64,000 bases of DNA from Spiribacter halobius (GTDB lineage: Bacteria; Pseudomonadota; Gammaproteobacteria; Nitrococcales; Nitrococcaceae): positions 1,984,001 through 2,048,000 of the forward strand of contig NZ_CP086615.1 of the NCBI RefSeq assembly GCF_020883455.1. Reading direction: 5' to 3'. The notes under the pieces are model-generated. The model was given only the letters and a program-made list of their open reading frames with translations. It ran no database searches and had not been told where the DNA came from. The stretch's first letter is position 1, and every line of letters starts with the position of its first letter. Below, one piece after another: positions 36,140 through 43,445 of the stretch. The position numbers and the translations under genes are program-made.

Positions 36140-37300
36140 TTGCCCAGCGTGCGCGCGCTCATCGTCGATGACTCCGGCTTCTTCCGGCGGCGCATCCGCG
36201 CCCTGCTGGAGGCGGACCCGGCCATCGAGGTAGTGGGCGAGGCGGCGAACGGGCGCGAGGCGGTGGAGCTGGTGCGCCGGCTGCGCCCGGACGTGGTCAC
36301 CATGGACATCGAGATGCCGGAGATGGACGGAATCTCGGCGGTGCGCGAGATCATGCGCCGCTGCCCGACGCCGGTGCTCATGTTCTCCTCGCTCACCTAC
36401 GACGGCGCCAAGCCCACCTTCGACGCCCTCGACGCCGGCGCCGTGGACTTCCTGCCCAAGCGCTTCTCCGACCTCTCCGGCGACGCCGAGCAGGCCCAGC
36501 GCCTGCTGCGGGAGCGGGTGAAGCTCGTCGCCCGCCGCGCGCGCCGCGGCCCACCACCGGGCAGCAGCGCCGGCAACGGCCCGGCAGGCGCGGCGCCCTC
36601 GCCGCGAACCGGTGCAGCCGGACCCGAGCCCCGCCGCGAATCCCAATCGGCGCCGATGCGCGGCGAGGGCGCCGCTCCTGCCGCCGCGCCACCCGTCCGC
36701 CCGCAACGCCCGCCGGAGGTCGCCCCCGGTCGCGTGCAGCTCGTGGTCATCGGCACCTCCACCGGCGGCCCGGTGGCCCTGCAGCGGGTGCTCACTGCGC
36801 TGCCGGCGACGTTCCCGTTCCCGCTGCTGCTCATCCAGCACATGCCGGCGAGCTTCACCACCGCCTTCGCCCAGCGGCTCGATCAGATCTGCCAGATTCG
36901 CGTGCGCGAGGCGCAGGAGGGCGACCTGCTGCGCCCCGGCACGGCGCTGCTCGCCCCCGGCGGCGTGCAGCTCGGCCTGCGCCGCCAGGGGGCGCTGACC
37001 AGCGTGCACCTGTTCGAGGCCGGCGCCGGCCAGTTCTACAAGCCGAGCGTGGACATCGCCTTCGAGGCCGCCGCCGAGGCCTTCCCCGGCCGGGTGCTGG
37101 GCGTGGTGCTCACCGGCATGGGCTCCGACGGCGCCCGGGGTGCGGCAACACTGAAGCAGGGCGGCTCGCTGATCTGGGCCCAGGACGAGGCCAGCAGCGT
37201 CATCTACGGCATGCCGGGGGCGGTCACCAAGGCCGGGCTCAGCGACAGCGTCCTCGACCTCGACGCCGTCGGCCCCGCGCTCGCGGCCATACGGCACTGA
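36140..37300 (+). CDS. cheB: Chemotaxis methylesterase/deamidase CheB
   Basis: CheB (386 aa) removes methyl groups from, or deamidates, chemoreceptors. The N-terminal receiver has Asp56 in VVTMDIEMPEMDG. The C-terminal esterase has the triad Ser207 (IGTSTGGPVALQ), His234 (LLIQHMPASFT) and Asp330 (GMGSDGARG). A TTG start at 36140 is chosen because GGGAGG is 8 bp upstream and the receiver begins at once. The interdomain linker (about residues 130-195) is long, Pro/Ala/Arg-rich and contains an inverted REP-like sequence. Confidence 0.95.
   Translation: MPSVRALIVDDSGFFRRRIRALLEADPAIEVVGEAANGREAVELVRRLRPDVVTMDIEMPEMDGISAVREIMRRCPTPVLMFSSLTYDGAKPTFDALDAGAVDFLPKRFSDLSGDAEQAQRLLRERVKLVARRARRGPPPGSSAGNGPAGAAPSPRTGAAGPEPRRESQSAPMRGEGAAPAAAPPVRPQRPPEVAPGRVQLVVIGTSTGGPVALQRVLTALPATFPFPLLLIQHMPASFTTAFAQRLDQICQIRVREAQEGDLLRPGTALLAPGGVQLGLRRQGALTSVHLFEAGAGQFYKPSVDIAFEAAAEAFPGRVLGVVLTGMGSDGARGAATLKQGGSLIWAQDEASSVIYGMPGAVTKAGLSDSVLDLDAVGPALAAIRH
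36590..36675. repeat. REP-like inverted repeat inside the cheB linker
   Basis: GCGGCGCCCTCGCCGCG (36590-36606) and its exact complement CGCGGCGAGGGCGCCGC (36659-36675) form a 17-bp perfect inverted repeat in coding sequence. A third, partial copy (CCCCGCCGCGAATCCC, ~36629) lies between. The same string GAGCGGCGCCCTCGCCGCGA occurs in non-coding DNA at 56055, so it is a mobile or repeated family rather than a codon-bias accident. Confidence 0.8.
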
Positions 37301-37304
37301 TGCC

Positions 37305-38099
37305 ATGCGCGTGTGGACCGTCGCCAACCAGAAGGGCGGGGTGGGCAAGACCACCACGGTGGTGAGCCTCGGCGGGCTGTGCACGCTGCGCCGCCAGCGT
37401 GCGCTGCTGGTGGACCTCGACCCCCACGGTTCGCTCACCGCCTACTTCGGCGTCGACCCGGAATCCGTCTCGCCGAGTCTGTATGACGTCTTCCGCGGCA
37501 ACGGACAGGTGCCGGCGGGGCTGGTGCGCGGCACCGGCGTCGAGGGCCTGGACCTGCTGCCGGCGGCGACGGCGCTCGCCACCCTGGACCGCCAGCTTGG
37601 CACCCGCCAGGGCATGGGGCTGATCCTGCGCCGCGCGCTGGCGAGCCTCGGCGGTGACTACGACCGCGTGCTCCTGGACTGCCCGCCGATGCTCGGCGTG
37701 CTCATGGTCAACGCGCTGGCGGCGAGCGAGCGGCTGATCATCCCGGTGCAGACCGAGTTCCTGGCGCTCAAGGGCCTCGACCGCATGCTCGCGACGCTGG
37801 CCATGATCCAGCGCTCGCGCACCCATCCGCTGCCCTACGTCATCGTGCCCACCATGTACGACCCGCGCACCCGGGCCTCCACCGAGAGCCTGGCGGCGCT
37901 GCGCGAGCAGCACGGCGAGACGCTCTGGAGCGGGGTCATCCCCGAGGACACCCAGTTCCGCGAGGCCAGCAAGCAGGGCCGCCCGCTCACCGTCGCCCAC
38001 CCCTGGGAGCGCGGCAGCCAGGCCTACCGCAAGCTGCTGCAGGCCCTGGAGGCCGAGCCCGCCGCCGCTGGCAGCGAGGAGGCGGCAGGCCATGGCTGA
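37305..38099 (+). CDS. parC: ParA-like ATPase of the chemotaxis cluster (ParC)
   Basis: This 264-aa ParA/Soj-family ATPase, in polar flagellates, places chemotaxis arrays at the pole and partitions them at division. It has Walker A ANQKGGVGKTTTVVSLGGLC, ALLVDLDPHGSLTAYFGVDP, and VLLDCPPMLGVLMVNALAAS. The position between cheB and a CheW-like parP gene is the diagnostic synteny. The next gene overlaps by 8 bp. Chromosomal ParA is ruled out by context and by the absence of parB. Confidence 0.9.
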   Translation: MRVWTVANQKGGVGKTTTVVSLGGLCTLRRQRALLVDLDPHGSLTAYFGVDPESVSPSLYDVFRGNGQVPAGLVRGTGVEGLDLLPAATALATLDRQLGTRQGMGLILRRALASLGGDYDRVLLDCPPMLGVLMVNALAASERLIIPVQTEFLALKGLDRMLATLAMIQRSRTHPLPYVIVPTMYDPRTRASTESLAALREQHGETLWSGVIPEDTQFREASKQGRPLTVAHPWERGSQAYRKLLQALEAEPAAAGSEEAAGHG

Positions 38100-38898
38100 G
38101 CCGAAGACCACCCTGCTGGAGCAGGACGCGGCCATCTACGATTACCTCGACGCGCTGCTGCGGGAGATCCCGGAGGAGGCGCCCCGAGGAGCGGTCTCCG
38201 ATCGCAAATCCTCCTCAGTGGGAGCGGTCTCCGACCGCGATCCGGCGCGTGAGCGCCGGACGAAGGCCCCGGAGCATCGCCGCGAAATCGCGCCTCCCAC
38301 AGCCGAAGCCACCCCAGCGGCCGAATCGAAGCCTGTAGGAGCGGCGCCCCCGCCGCGAATCCCCGAGCCGGCCTCGGCGCCAGCCCGCGCCCCCGGCGAG
38401 CCCCCCGAATGGGCCCATCCCAGCTTCCAGGCCCTGCTCTTCCAGGTCGGCCGGCTGAGCCTCGCGGTGCCGCTGATCACCCTGGAGGGCGTCGTCCCCT
38501 GGGACGGCGATCACGTGAGCACCATGCCCCGGCAGCCGGCCTGGGTGCATGGCCTCATGCGCCACCGCGACCGCAACGTCACCGTCATCGACACCGAGCG
38601 CCTGGTACTGCCCGCCGAGCGCCGGCCGGCCGCGGAGGCGCAGACCGGGCCCGGACATATCCTGCTGGTGGGGGACGGGCGCTGGGGCCTCGCCTGCCGC
38701 ACGGTGGGCGAGGTGATCCGGCTGCGCCCCGACGAGGTCAAGTGGCGGGGCGCCGGCGGCCAGCGGCCCTGGCTCGCCGGCACGGTGCTCGGGCGCCTCT
38801 GTGCCCTCATGGATACCGGGGCCTTTGCCGATATGCTCCAACAGGGGACCGCCGCCGGCGCGGCGGCCACAGCGGACAGGAGAACAGGACATGGCTGA
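38092..38898 (+). CDS. parP: CheW-domain protein ParP, partner of ParC
   Basis: This 268-aa protein couples ParC to CheA/receptor arrays. The N-terminal motif ALLREIPEE preceded by LLEQDAAIYDYLD is conserved in ParP-like proteins. Residues ~105-260 are a CheW-type domain (LLFQVGRLSLAVPLITLEGV, then WVHGLMRHRDRNVTVIDTER and WGLACRTVGEVIRLRPDEVK). Residues ~32-95 are a low-complexity linker translated largely from REP-like DNA (38186-38361). It overlaps parC and cheW by 8 bp each. Confidence 0.9.
   Translation: MAEPKTTLLEQDAAIYDYLDALLREIPEEAPRGAVSDRKSSSVGAVSDRDPARERRTKAPEHRREIAPPTAEATPAAESKPVGAAPPPRIPEPASAPARAPGEPPEWAHPSFQALLFQVGRLSLAVPLITLEGVVPWDGDHVSTMPRQPAWVHGLMRHRDRNVTVIDTERLVLPAERRPAAEAQTGPGHILLVGDGRWGLACRTVGEVIRLRPDEVKWRGAGGQRPWLAGTVLGRLCALMDTGAFADMLQQGTAAGAAATADRRTGHG
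38186..38361. repeat. Four REP-like elements in frame inside parP
   Basis: GGAGCGGTCTCCGATCGC (38188-38205) and GGAGCGGTCTCCGACCGC (38221-38238) are near-identical. An inverted copy (CGCCGCGAAATCGCGCCTCC, about 38279-38298) and TAGGAGCGGCGCCCCCGCCG (38335-38354) follow. These resemble the GTGGGAGCGG...CCGCGAT class of REP sequences known in gammaproteobacteria. Here all four are translated, as GAVSDRKSSSVGAVSDRD, HRREIAPPT and VGAAPPPRIPE. Confidence 0.85.
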
Positions 38899-39370
38899 GC
38901 AGCAGGCAGCGCGGGTGGAGGACGCGACAACCCAGTGGGTGACCTTCAAGCTCGATGACGAGGTCTACGGCATCAACGTCATGCAGGTGCAGGAAGTCCT
39001 GCCCATGACCGAGATCGCCCCGGTGCCCGGGGCGCCGCCGTACGTGATGGGCATCATCAACCTGCGCGGCAACGTGGTCACGGTTATCGACACCCGCATG
39101 CGCTTCGGCCTCGAGCAGAAGACCCCCGAGGACGGCGACCGCATCATGGTGGTGGAGACCGAGGACCAGGTGGCCGGCATCGTGGTGGACGGCGTGGCCG
39201 AGGTGACCTACGTGCGCGAGTCCGAGGTGGACACCGCTCCGAACGTCGGCAACGACGACGCCGCCCGCTACATCTGGGGCGTGGTCAGCCGCGAGGACTC
39301 GCTGACCATCCTGGTGGACGTCAACCGCCTGCTGACGCGGGACGAGTGGGAGGAGGTGGCGGCGCTCTGA
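38891..39370 (+). CDS. cheW: Chemotaxis coupling protein CheW
   Basis: CheW (159 aa) links chemoreceptors to CheA. The domain shows WVTFKLDDEVYGINVMQVQE, then MTEIAPVPGAPPYVMGIINL, RGNVVTVIDTRMRFGL and a final ILVDVNRLLTRDEWEEV. The ATG at 38891 follows GGACATG and overlaps parP by 8 bp; upstream in-frame starts lie inside parP. Length is typical. Confidence 0.97.
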   Translation: MAEQQAARVEDATTQWVTFKLDDEVYGINVMQVQEVLPMTEIAPVPGAPPYVMGIINLRGNVVTVIDTRMRFGLEQKTPEDGDRIMVVETEDQVAGIVVDGVAEVTYVRESEVDTAPNVGNDDAARYIWGVVSREDSLTILVDVNRLLTRDEWEEVAAL

Positions 39371-39606
39371 CGCAGGCCGCCGGGCGGCGTGCCCGGCGTC
39401 TGCGCCCGCCGCCCGCCGCGCGCATCGTGGACGAGCAGGATCCGGTCCGGCCGACGTCGCCGACCACGCCGGTGCGCCCGCGGCGCGACCGGCGCGAGGA
39501 GCCGCGCCCGGAAAAGCCGCCGAAAAAGCGCCGCCGCCCGGGGGATATCACCGACGACGACGGCGAGCGCAAGGATGACGGGCCGCTCGTGGACGATTAC
39601 GCTTGA
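39346..39606 (+). CDS. Possible small Pro/Arg-rich protein after cheW
   Basis: An open frame of up to 86 codons runs from inside the cheW 3' end to 4 bp before the DUF2802 gene. The likely expressed part is the C-terminal 50-60 residues: rich in Pro/Arg (PRRDRREEPRPEKPPKKRRR) then acidic, ending DDGPLVDDYA. No ATG start exists. GTG at 39346 or 39427 are candidates and neither has a good ribosome-binding site. I do not recognise a family. Support is the tight fit between two operon genes and the non-random tail. Confidence 0.4.
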   Translation: MGGGGGALTQAAGRRARRLRPPPAARIVDEQDPVRPTSPTTPVRPRRDRREEPRPEKPPKKRRRPGDITDDDGERKDDGPLVDDYA

Positions 39607-39610
39607 GCCC

Positions 39611-40000
39611 ATGCCGCTCCTGCCGCTGATCGCCGTCATCATCGCCGCCTTCGCCCTGGCCATTGCCGCCGTGGCGCTGGTGGCCAACCGCCGCCTCGCC
39701 GGTGAGCTCGCCCGCATCGAGGCCCAGTCCCGCGACACCGCCGAGCAGTTCCGCGGGCTGACCGCCGGCACCGTGGGCCAGAGCCGCAACCTGGCCCGCC
39801 TGCAGCAGGACCTGGAGCGCCTGCGCGAGCGCCTGGACCAGGTGGCCAGCCAGGAGGGCGGCGGCGCCGCCTTCGAGCAGGCCATCCGCATGGCCCGCAA
39901 GGGCCACCCCGCCGGCGAGATCATGGAAACCTGCGGCCTCTCCCAGATGGAAGCCGACCTCGTCGTCCTCCTGCATCAGGAATCCCGCGCCGAGGGCTGA
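39611..40000 (+). CDS. DUF2802 membrane-anchored protein
   Basis: This 129-aa protein has an N-terminal membrane helix (PLLPLIAVIIAAFALAIAAV), a coiled-coil stretch (LARLQQDLERLRERLDQVAS) and the C-terminal helix-turn-helix-like DUF2802 core (QAIRMARKGHPAGEIMETCG, then LSQMEADLVVLLHQESR). DUF2802 genes regularly close the cheW end of polar flagellar clusters. The function is unknown; the C-terminus resembles a DNA-binding-like 'LS..EAdLv..LH' motif. ATG chosen 4 bp after the upstream frame. Confidence 0.85.
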   Translation: MPLLPLIAVIIAAFALAIAAVALVANRRLAGELARIEAQSRDTAEQFRGLTAGTVGQSRNLARLQQDLERLRERLDQVASQEGGGAAFEQAIRMARKGHPAGEIMETCGLSQMEADLVVLLHQESRAEG

Positions 40001-40023
40001 ACTCTGGCTTTCTGGCCGACGTG

Positions 40024-40616
40024 GGATTAACCGCGAAGACGCGAAGGGCGCAAAGCAAAGCAGGTCGTGCGCGGCAACGCCGCGTGCGACACCCCCAAGC
40101 CATCCGCCGGGCCCACGCCACGCGCCGCTGTTGAACACAACGACACAACGGACACAACGATTCACCACGAAAACTCCCATCGTTGTGACCCGTGGTGCTC
40201 GTGGTGTCGTTGTGTTTAATCGCCCCCGTCAGACTTTTGCCCCAACGGACGCAGGATTATGCACAAAGCAAAGTACGTCGTGCGCGGCAACGCCGCGTGC
40301 GACATCCCCAGACCATCCGCTGGCCCAATGCCACGCGCCGTTTTGGAACACAACGACACAACGGACACAACGATTCACCACGAAAACTCCCATCGTTGTG
40401 ACCCGTGGTGCTCGTGGTGTCGTTGTGTTTAATCGCCCCCGTCAGACCTTTGCCCCAACGGACGCAGGATTAAACACAAAGCGACGAAGTCCTGTAGGTC
40501 GGCAAGCGCAGAGCGCTCGCCGACAGCCGCGCCGAGCGCGGCGCCTGGCAGTCCGCCTGCCGACCTAATTCCTTTTGCGTCGCCTTTGCGCCCTTCGCGC
40601 CTTCGCGGTTAATCCC
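40024..40616. repeat. Modular repeat block with a ~213-bp direct duplication
   Basis: The 616-bp gap 40001-40616 starts with module A (TTAACCGCGAAGACGCGAAG). Then come two direct copies of B-spacer-C-C'-tail, offset 213 bp (C starts at 40134 and 40347). Each C-C' pair is itself a palindrome (ACACAACGACACAACGGACA ... GTGCTCGTGGTGTCGTTGTG). A D dyad (TAGGTCGGCAAGCGCAGAGC, 40496) and an inverted A (CCTTTGCGCCCTTCGCGCCT, ~40585) close it. No gene is supported. Confidence 0.9.
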
Positions 40617-40925
40617 CTAATCCCCGCCCCGATCCGGCGCACCCCCCGAGCCCGGCCGCCGCCCCTTGACCAGGTACGCAAAGGCAATCACCTCGGCGAC
40701 CGCGCGGTAGAGCGGGGCGGGGATCTCCTGGTTGAGGGGGAGCTTCGCGAGCACCTCCACCAGGTCGCGGTCGTTCTGCAGGGGGATGTCGTGGGCCTCG
40801 GCGAGGCGCAGGATCTCCTCGGCCAGGGCGCCGCGGCCCTGGGCGGTGACCCTGGGCGCCTCCCCGGTGTACTCCAGTGCAACCGCGATGCGCTCCTGGC
40901 GCCGCTCGCGCTTAGGCCCGCTCAT
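40617..40925 (-). CDS. FlhB C-terminal-domain paralogue (FhlB-like)
   Basis: This 102-aa protein corresponds only to the cytoplasmic tail of FlhB. It reads IAVALEYTGEAPRVTAQGRG, then AEEILRLAEAHDIPLQNDRD and PLNQEIPAPLYRAVAEVIAF, aligning with FlhB from just after the NPTH site (FAVALRYDQLKMKAPRVVAK). The NPTH cleavage motif and membrane part are absent. Such stand-alone proteins can replace the FlhB tail in export but usually have a minor role. It is translated with the upstream FliK-like gene (14-bp overlap). Confidence 0.88.
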   Translation of the reverse strand: MSGPKRERRQERIAVALEYTGEAPRVTAQGRGALAEEILRLAEAHDIPLQNDRDLVEVLAKLPLNQEIPAPLYRAVAEVIAFAYLVKGRRPGSGGAPDRGGD

Positions 40926-42090
40926 CGAGCACCCCCGCCGCCGGCAGCGTGATGCGGTCCGCGGGTTGCCGCGGCCGGCCCGGCCAGGCCTCCAGGGTGG
41001 CGACGGCGAGCCCCGCCGCCTCCAGCTGCGCGGCCAGCTGCGGCAGCATCGACTCCAGCCGCCCCCGCAGCGCCTCGCTCTCGCTCCACCAGTGCACCCC
41101 GAGCCCCTCGGCGCCGAGCCACAGGCGCGCCTCCAGGCGGTCGCCGTCGGCGAAGGCGAGGGTCACGTCCACGCTCCATTCGTCCTCCTCCGGAGTCTCA
41201 CCGCCCTGGCCGTCGCGCTCCTCCTCCAGCGGGCCGCGCAGGCGCAGGTTCAGGGTATCCAGCTCGCCCTGGGCGTTGATCAGCAGCTCGAAGGCCAGGT
41301 CGAGGCGGTTGGCCTCGCCGCCCTGGCCAGGCTCGAGCTGCAGCAGGGCCAGCCGGCTCAGCGCCGCCTCGCTGCCGCGGGCGAGCTCCAGCAGCTGACG
41401 CTGCAGGCCTTCGTCCACCGTCGTGTCCGCGCCCCCCGTCGCCGCGAGCTGGCCGCGCACCCGGTCGGCGAAGCGGGCGAGCAGCGCCTTCACGTCCTGG
41501 CCGGCGAGCTCCGGCACGCGCTGGGGCGGTGTGCGCGCGAGCAGGGGCTCCAGCAGCACGCCGGAATCGCGCAGGGCGGTGCGCAGGCCCTCGGCGTCCG
41601 CCAGTGTGCGCGGCGAGGGCAGGGCGGCCAGCAGCGCCTCCGCCGCCTGGCGCACGGGCGGCGCGAGGGCGCCCGGCGCCGTCTGCGGCTGGGGCCCTGT
41701 CGGCGCCGGCGTACCAGCCTCGCTGCGCGCCGGGGCGGCGCGCAGGGCCGGGGGCAGGGCCCGCATCGCCTCGCCCAGGGGCTGCTGCCGGGGCTGATGG
41801 CGGCGTATTGCGCTGGTCTCGGCCGGCGGCGCTTCGCGTCGCCGGGCGACGATCTCCAGGGCGAGGCGACCCTTGTCCTCCGTAACCTGCAGGGTCAGCC
41901 GCTCGCCGGCGGCCAGGTCGGCGCCCCGGGGCAGCGGCAGCGTCAGCCGGCCCACGCGCACCGCCAGCCGGGCGTCCTCGCCGCGGACCACCTCGCCCTG
42001 CAGGCGCGTGCCCGGGGCGGCCGGCAGCGTCGGCCGCTCGCCGGCGGGCAGCGGCAGGCGCGGCAGGGCAGCGGAGGCGGGCAGCTTCAT
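40912..42090 (-). CDS. FliK-like hook-length-control-family protein
   Basis: This 392-aa protein has a Pro/Ala/Arg-rich N-terminal two-thirds. Its C-terminal region (~residues 255-380) resembles the Flg_hook/FliK C domain: EANRLDLAFELLINAQGELD, then WSVDVTLAFADGDRLEARLW and LRGRLESMLPQLAAQLEAAG. It is distinct from the main fliK at 20076. The pairing with an FlhB-tail gene recurs in Pseudomonas-type genomes. It may act on another export step or be a regulatory paralogue. Divergent from the GGDEF gene. Confidence 0.75.
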   Translation of the reverse strand: MKLPASAALPRLPLPAGERPTLPAAPGTRLQGEVVRGEDARLAVRVGRLTLPLPRGADLAAGERLTLQVTEDKGRLALEIVARRREAPPAETSAIRRHQPRQQPLGEAMRALPPALRAAPARSEAGTPAPTGPQPQTAPGALAPPVRQAAEALLAALPSPRTLADAEGLRTALRDSGVLLEPLLARTPPQRVPELAGQDVKALLARFADRVRGQLAATGGADTTVDEGLQRQLLELARGSEAALSRLALLQLEPGQGGEANRLDLAFELLINAQGELDTLNLRLRGPLEEERDGQGGETPEEDEWSVDVTLAFADGDRLEARLWLGAEGLGVHWWSESEALRGRLESMLPQLAAQLEAAGLAVATLEAWPGRPRQPADRITLPAAGVLDERA

Positions 42091-42144
42091 GGGCTGCCCG
42101 CGCGCTTTATCGGGAACCCGACGGGCGAGTCGGGAATCCGACGG

Positions 42145-42173
42145 TCTATACTGGCCGGCATTGTCATCGTGAA
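42145..42173 (-). promoter_or_regulatory. Possible sigma70 promoter for the FliK-like gene
   Basis: On the complementary strand TTCACG (42173-42168), a 17-bp spacer and TATAGA (42150-42145) lie 55 bp upstream of the FliK-like start. A 6-bp hairpin CCCGAC/GTCGGG (42117-42134) lies in the leader. Both boxes are only 4-5/6 matches. Confidence 0.35.
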
Positions 42174-42223
42174 GAATCCGTCAGAATGTCGACATTACGC
42201 CCGCGATAGCGGCGGTTTTTCGT

Positions 42224-42239
42224 TGGCACACTTCTCGCA
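42224..42239 (+). promoter_or_regulatory. Sigma54 promoter of the GGDEF gene
   Basis: TGGCACACTTCTCGCA matches TGGCACG-N4-TTGCA with two mismatches and correct spacing, 39 bp before the ATG at 42279, the same geometry as the fliE and flhB promoters. Confidence 0.85.
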
Positions 42240-42278
42240 GAAGCCCCTGCAACCCAAGCATGGAGAAAGGATTGCAGC

Positions 42279-43181
42279 ATGGCCGAACAGTATCAGTCCG
42301 CGGGCGGCCCGGTGGGTAGCAGCGTGATGCCCCCGGCCGTGGGGGCGGAAAGCCGGGCCTCCGCCGCCGCGCGGATGCTGTTCTATCTCCAGTCGGTGCT
42401 CGAGCCGCGGGCCGTGCTTGGCCTGTTTGCGGAAGAGCTGGGCCACTGGCTGCCGGTGGACCGTGTACGTTTCGAGGATGCCGAAGGGCGCCTGCTCCAT
42501 GGCGGCGCACGGCGCGGCCTCAGCCATCGTGCCGAATACCGCCTGAGCGACGCCGATGGCGGCCCCCTCGGGAGGCTCACGGTCGAGCGCCGCATCCGCT
42601 TCACCGAGCCGGAGCTGGAGCGCCTGGAGGAGGCCATCATCCTGCTGGAGCGGCCGCTGCGGAATGCCATCGCGCATCAGCGTGCGCTCCGACAGGCGCG
42701 CTGCGACGCGCTCACCGGACTCTACAACCGCGCCGCCCTGGACGACATGCTGGCCCGGGAGCTCGAGCTCGCCCGGCGCCACGCCGCCCCGCTGGCGCTG
42801 GTGGTGCTGGACATCGACGCGTTCAAGCAGGTCAACGACGAGCACGGCCACCGCCTCGGCGATGCCTTCCTGACCCATGTGGCCGGGCAGCTCAAGCGCT
42901 TCGCCCGCGGCAGCGACCTGCTCTTCCGCTACGGCGGCGACGAGTTCGTCCTGCTCACCCGCCAGACCGGCGCCGATGGCGCCCGCTGTCTGGCCGCGCG
43001 GCTGGTGCGGGCGCTCGGCGAGAGCCCGTTCCGCGAAGGCGACCTGGAACTGCCTGTCAGCGTAAGTGCCGGTATCGCCGAGCGGCGCGGCAATGAAAGC
43101 GCGGACGAGCTCTTCGACCGCGCCGACCGCGCCCTCTATAACGCCAAGGCCAACCCGGAGACCCGCGTCGAGAAGGACTGA
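42279..43181 (+). CDS. Diguanylate cyclase (GGDEF) under sigma54 control
   Basis: This 300-aa protein has an N-terminal GAF-like sensor region (~30-120) and a GGDEF domain (~140-295). The active site YGGDEF is at residues 218-223, and the inhibitory I-site R-G-S-D is at 210-213, exactly five residues before GGDEF, so product-inhibited c-di-GMP synthesis is expected. DALTGLYNRAALDDMLAREL and VLDIDAFKQVNDEHGHRLGD are the usual domain-opening motifs. No membrane segment is seen, so it is cytosolic. The sigma54 promoter and the setting suggest FleQ-linked expression, placing c-di-GMP synthesis in the flagellar hierarchy. Confidence 0.93.
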   Translation: MAEQYQSAGGPVGSSVMPPAVGAESRASAAARMLFYLQSVLEPRAVLGLFAEELGHWLPVDRVRFEDAEGRLLHGGARRGLSHRAEYRLSDADGGPLGRLTVERRIRFTEPELERLEEAIILLERPLRNAIAHQRALRQARCDALTGLYNRAALDDMLARELELARRHAAPLALVVLDIDAFKQVNDEHGHRLGDAFLTHVAGQLKRFARGSDLLFRYGGDEFVLLTRQTGADGARCLAARLVRALGESPFREGDLELPVSVSAGIAERRGNESADELFDRADRALYNAKANPETRVEKD

Positions 43182-43215
43182 CCCCGCGCCCCGCGGCGAG
43201 GGCAGGCTGCAATGG

Positions 43216-43432
43216 CCTGTAGGTCGTGCACGGCGAAGCCGTGTGCGACATCCCGATTAATGCAACCCCGGCGGCACTGCACGTCGAGCGGCACGGTCGA
43301 TAGGCAAACGCCCCTCACTCGCCGCCAGGGCCCGCAGCTTGTGCACGGCGAAGCCGCATGCAACATCCCATGTAGGTCGGCAAGCGCGTAGCGCTCGCCG
43401 ACAGCCGCGCGGAGCGCGGCACGCGGTTAGGC
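43216..43432. repeat. Repeat modules between the GGDEF gene and damX
   Basis: A B arm (TGTAGGTCGTGCACGGCGAA, 43217) with its dyad partner, a second B-like stretch near 43340, and a D dyad (TGTAGGTCGGCAAGCGCGTA, 43372) with TCGCCGACAGCCGCGCGGAG. The two genes converge here; no terminator with a T-run is seen. Confidence 0.75.
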
Positions 43433-43445
43433 ACCGGACCGGAAA

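Noticed and set aside
34739-37438. 899-codon minus-strand frame opposite cheA/cheB
   Set aside because: It is a shadow of two secure chemotaxis genes, with His/Ala/Gly-rich nonsense composition.
37305-38099. ParA-like gene as chromosome or plasmid partition system
   Set aside because: It sits between cheB and a CheW-domain gene with 5-8-bp spacing and overlap and has no parB or parS-like sites; this is the chemotaxis-array ParC.
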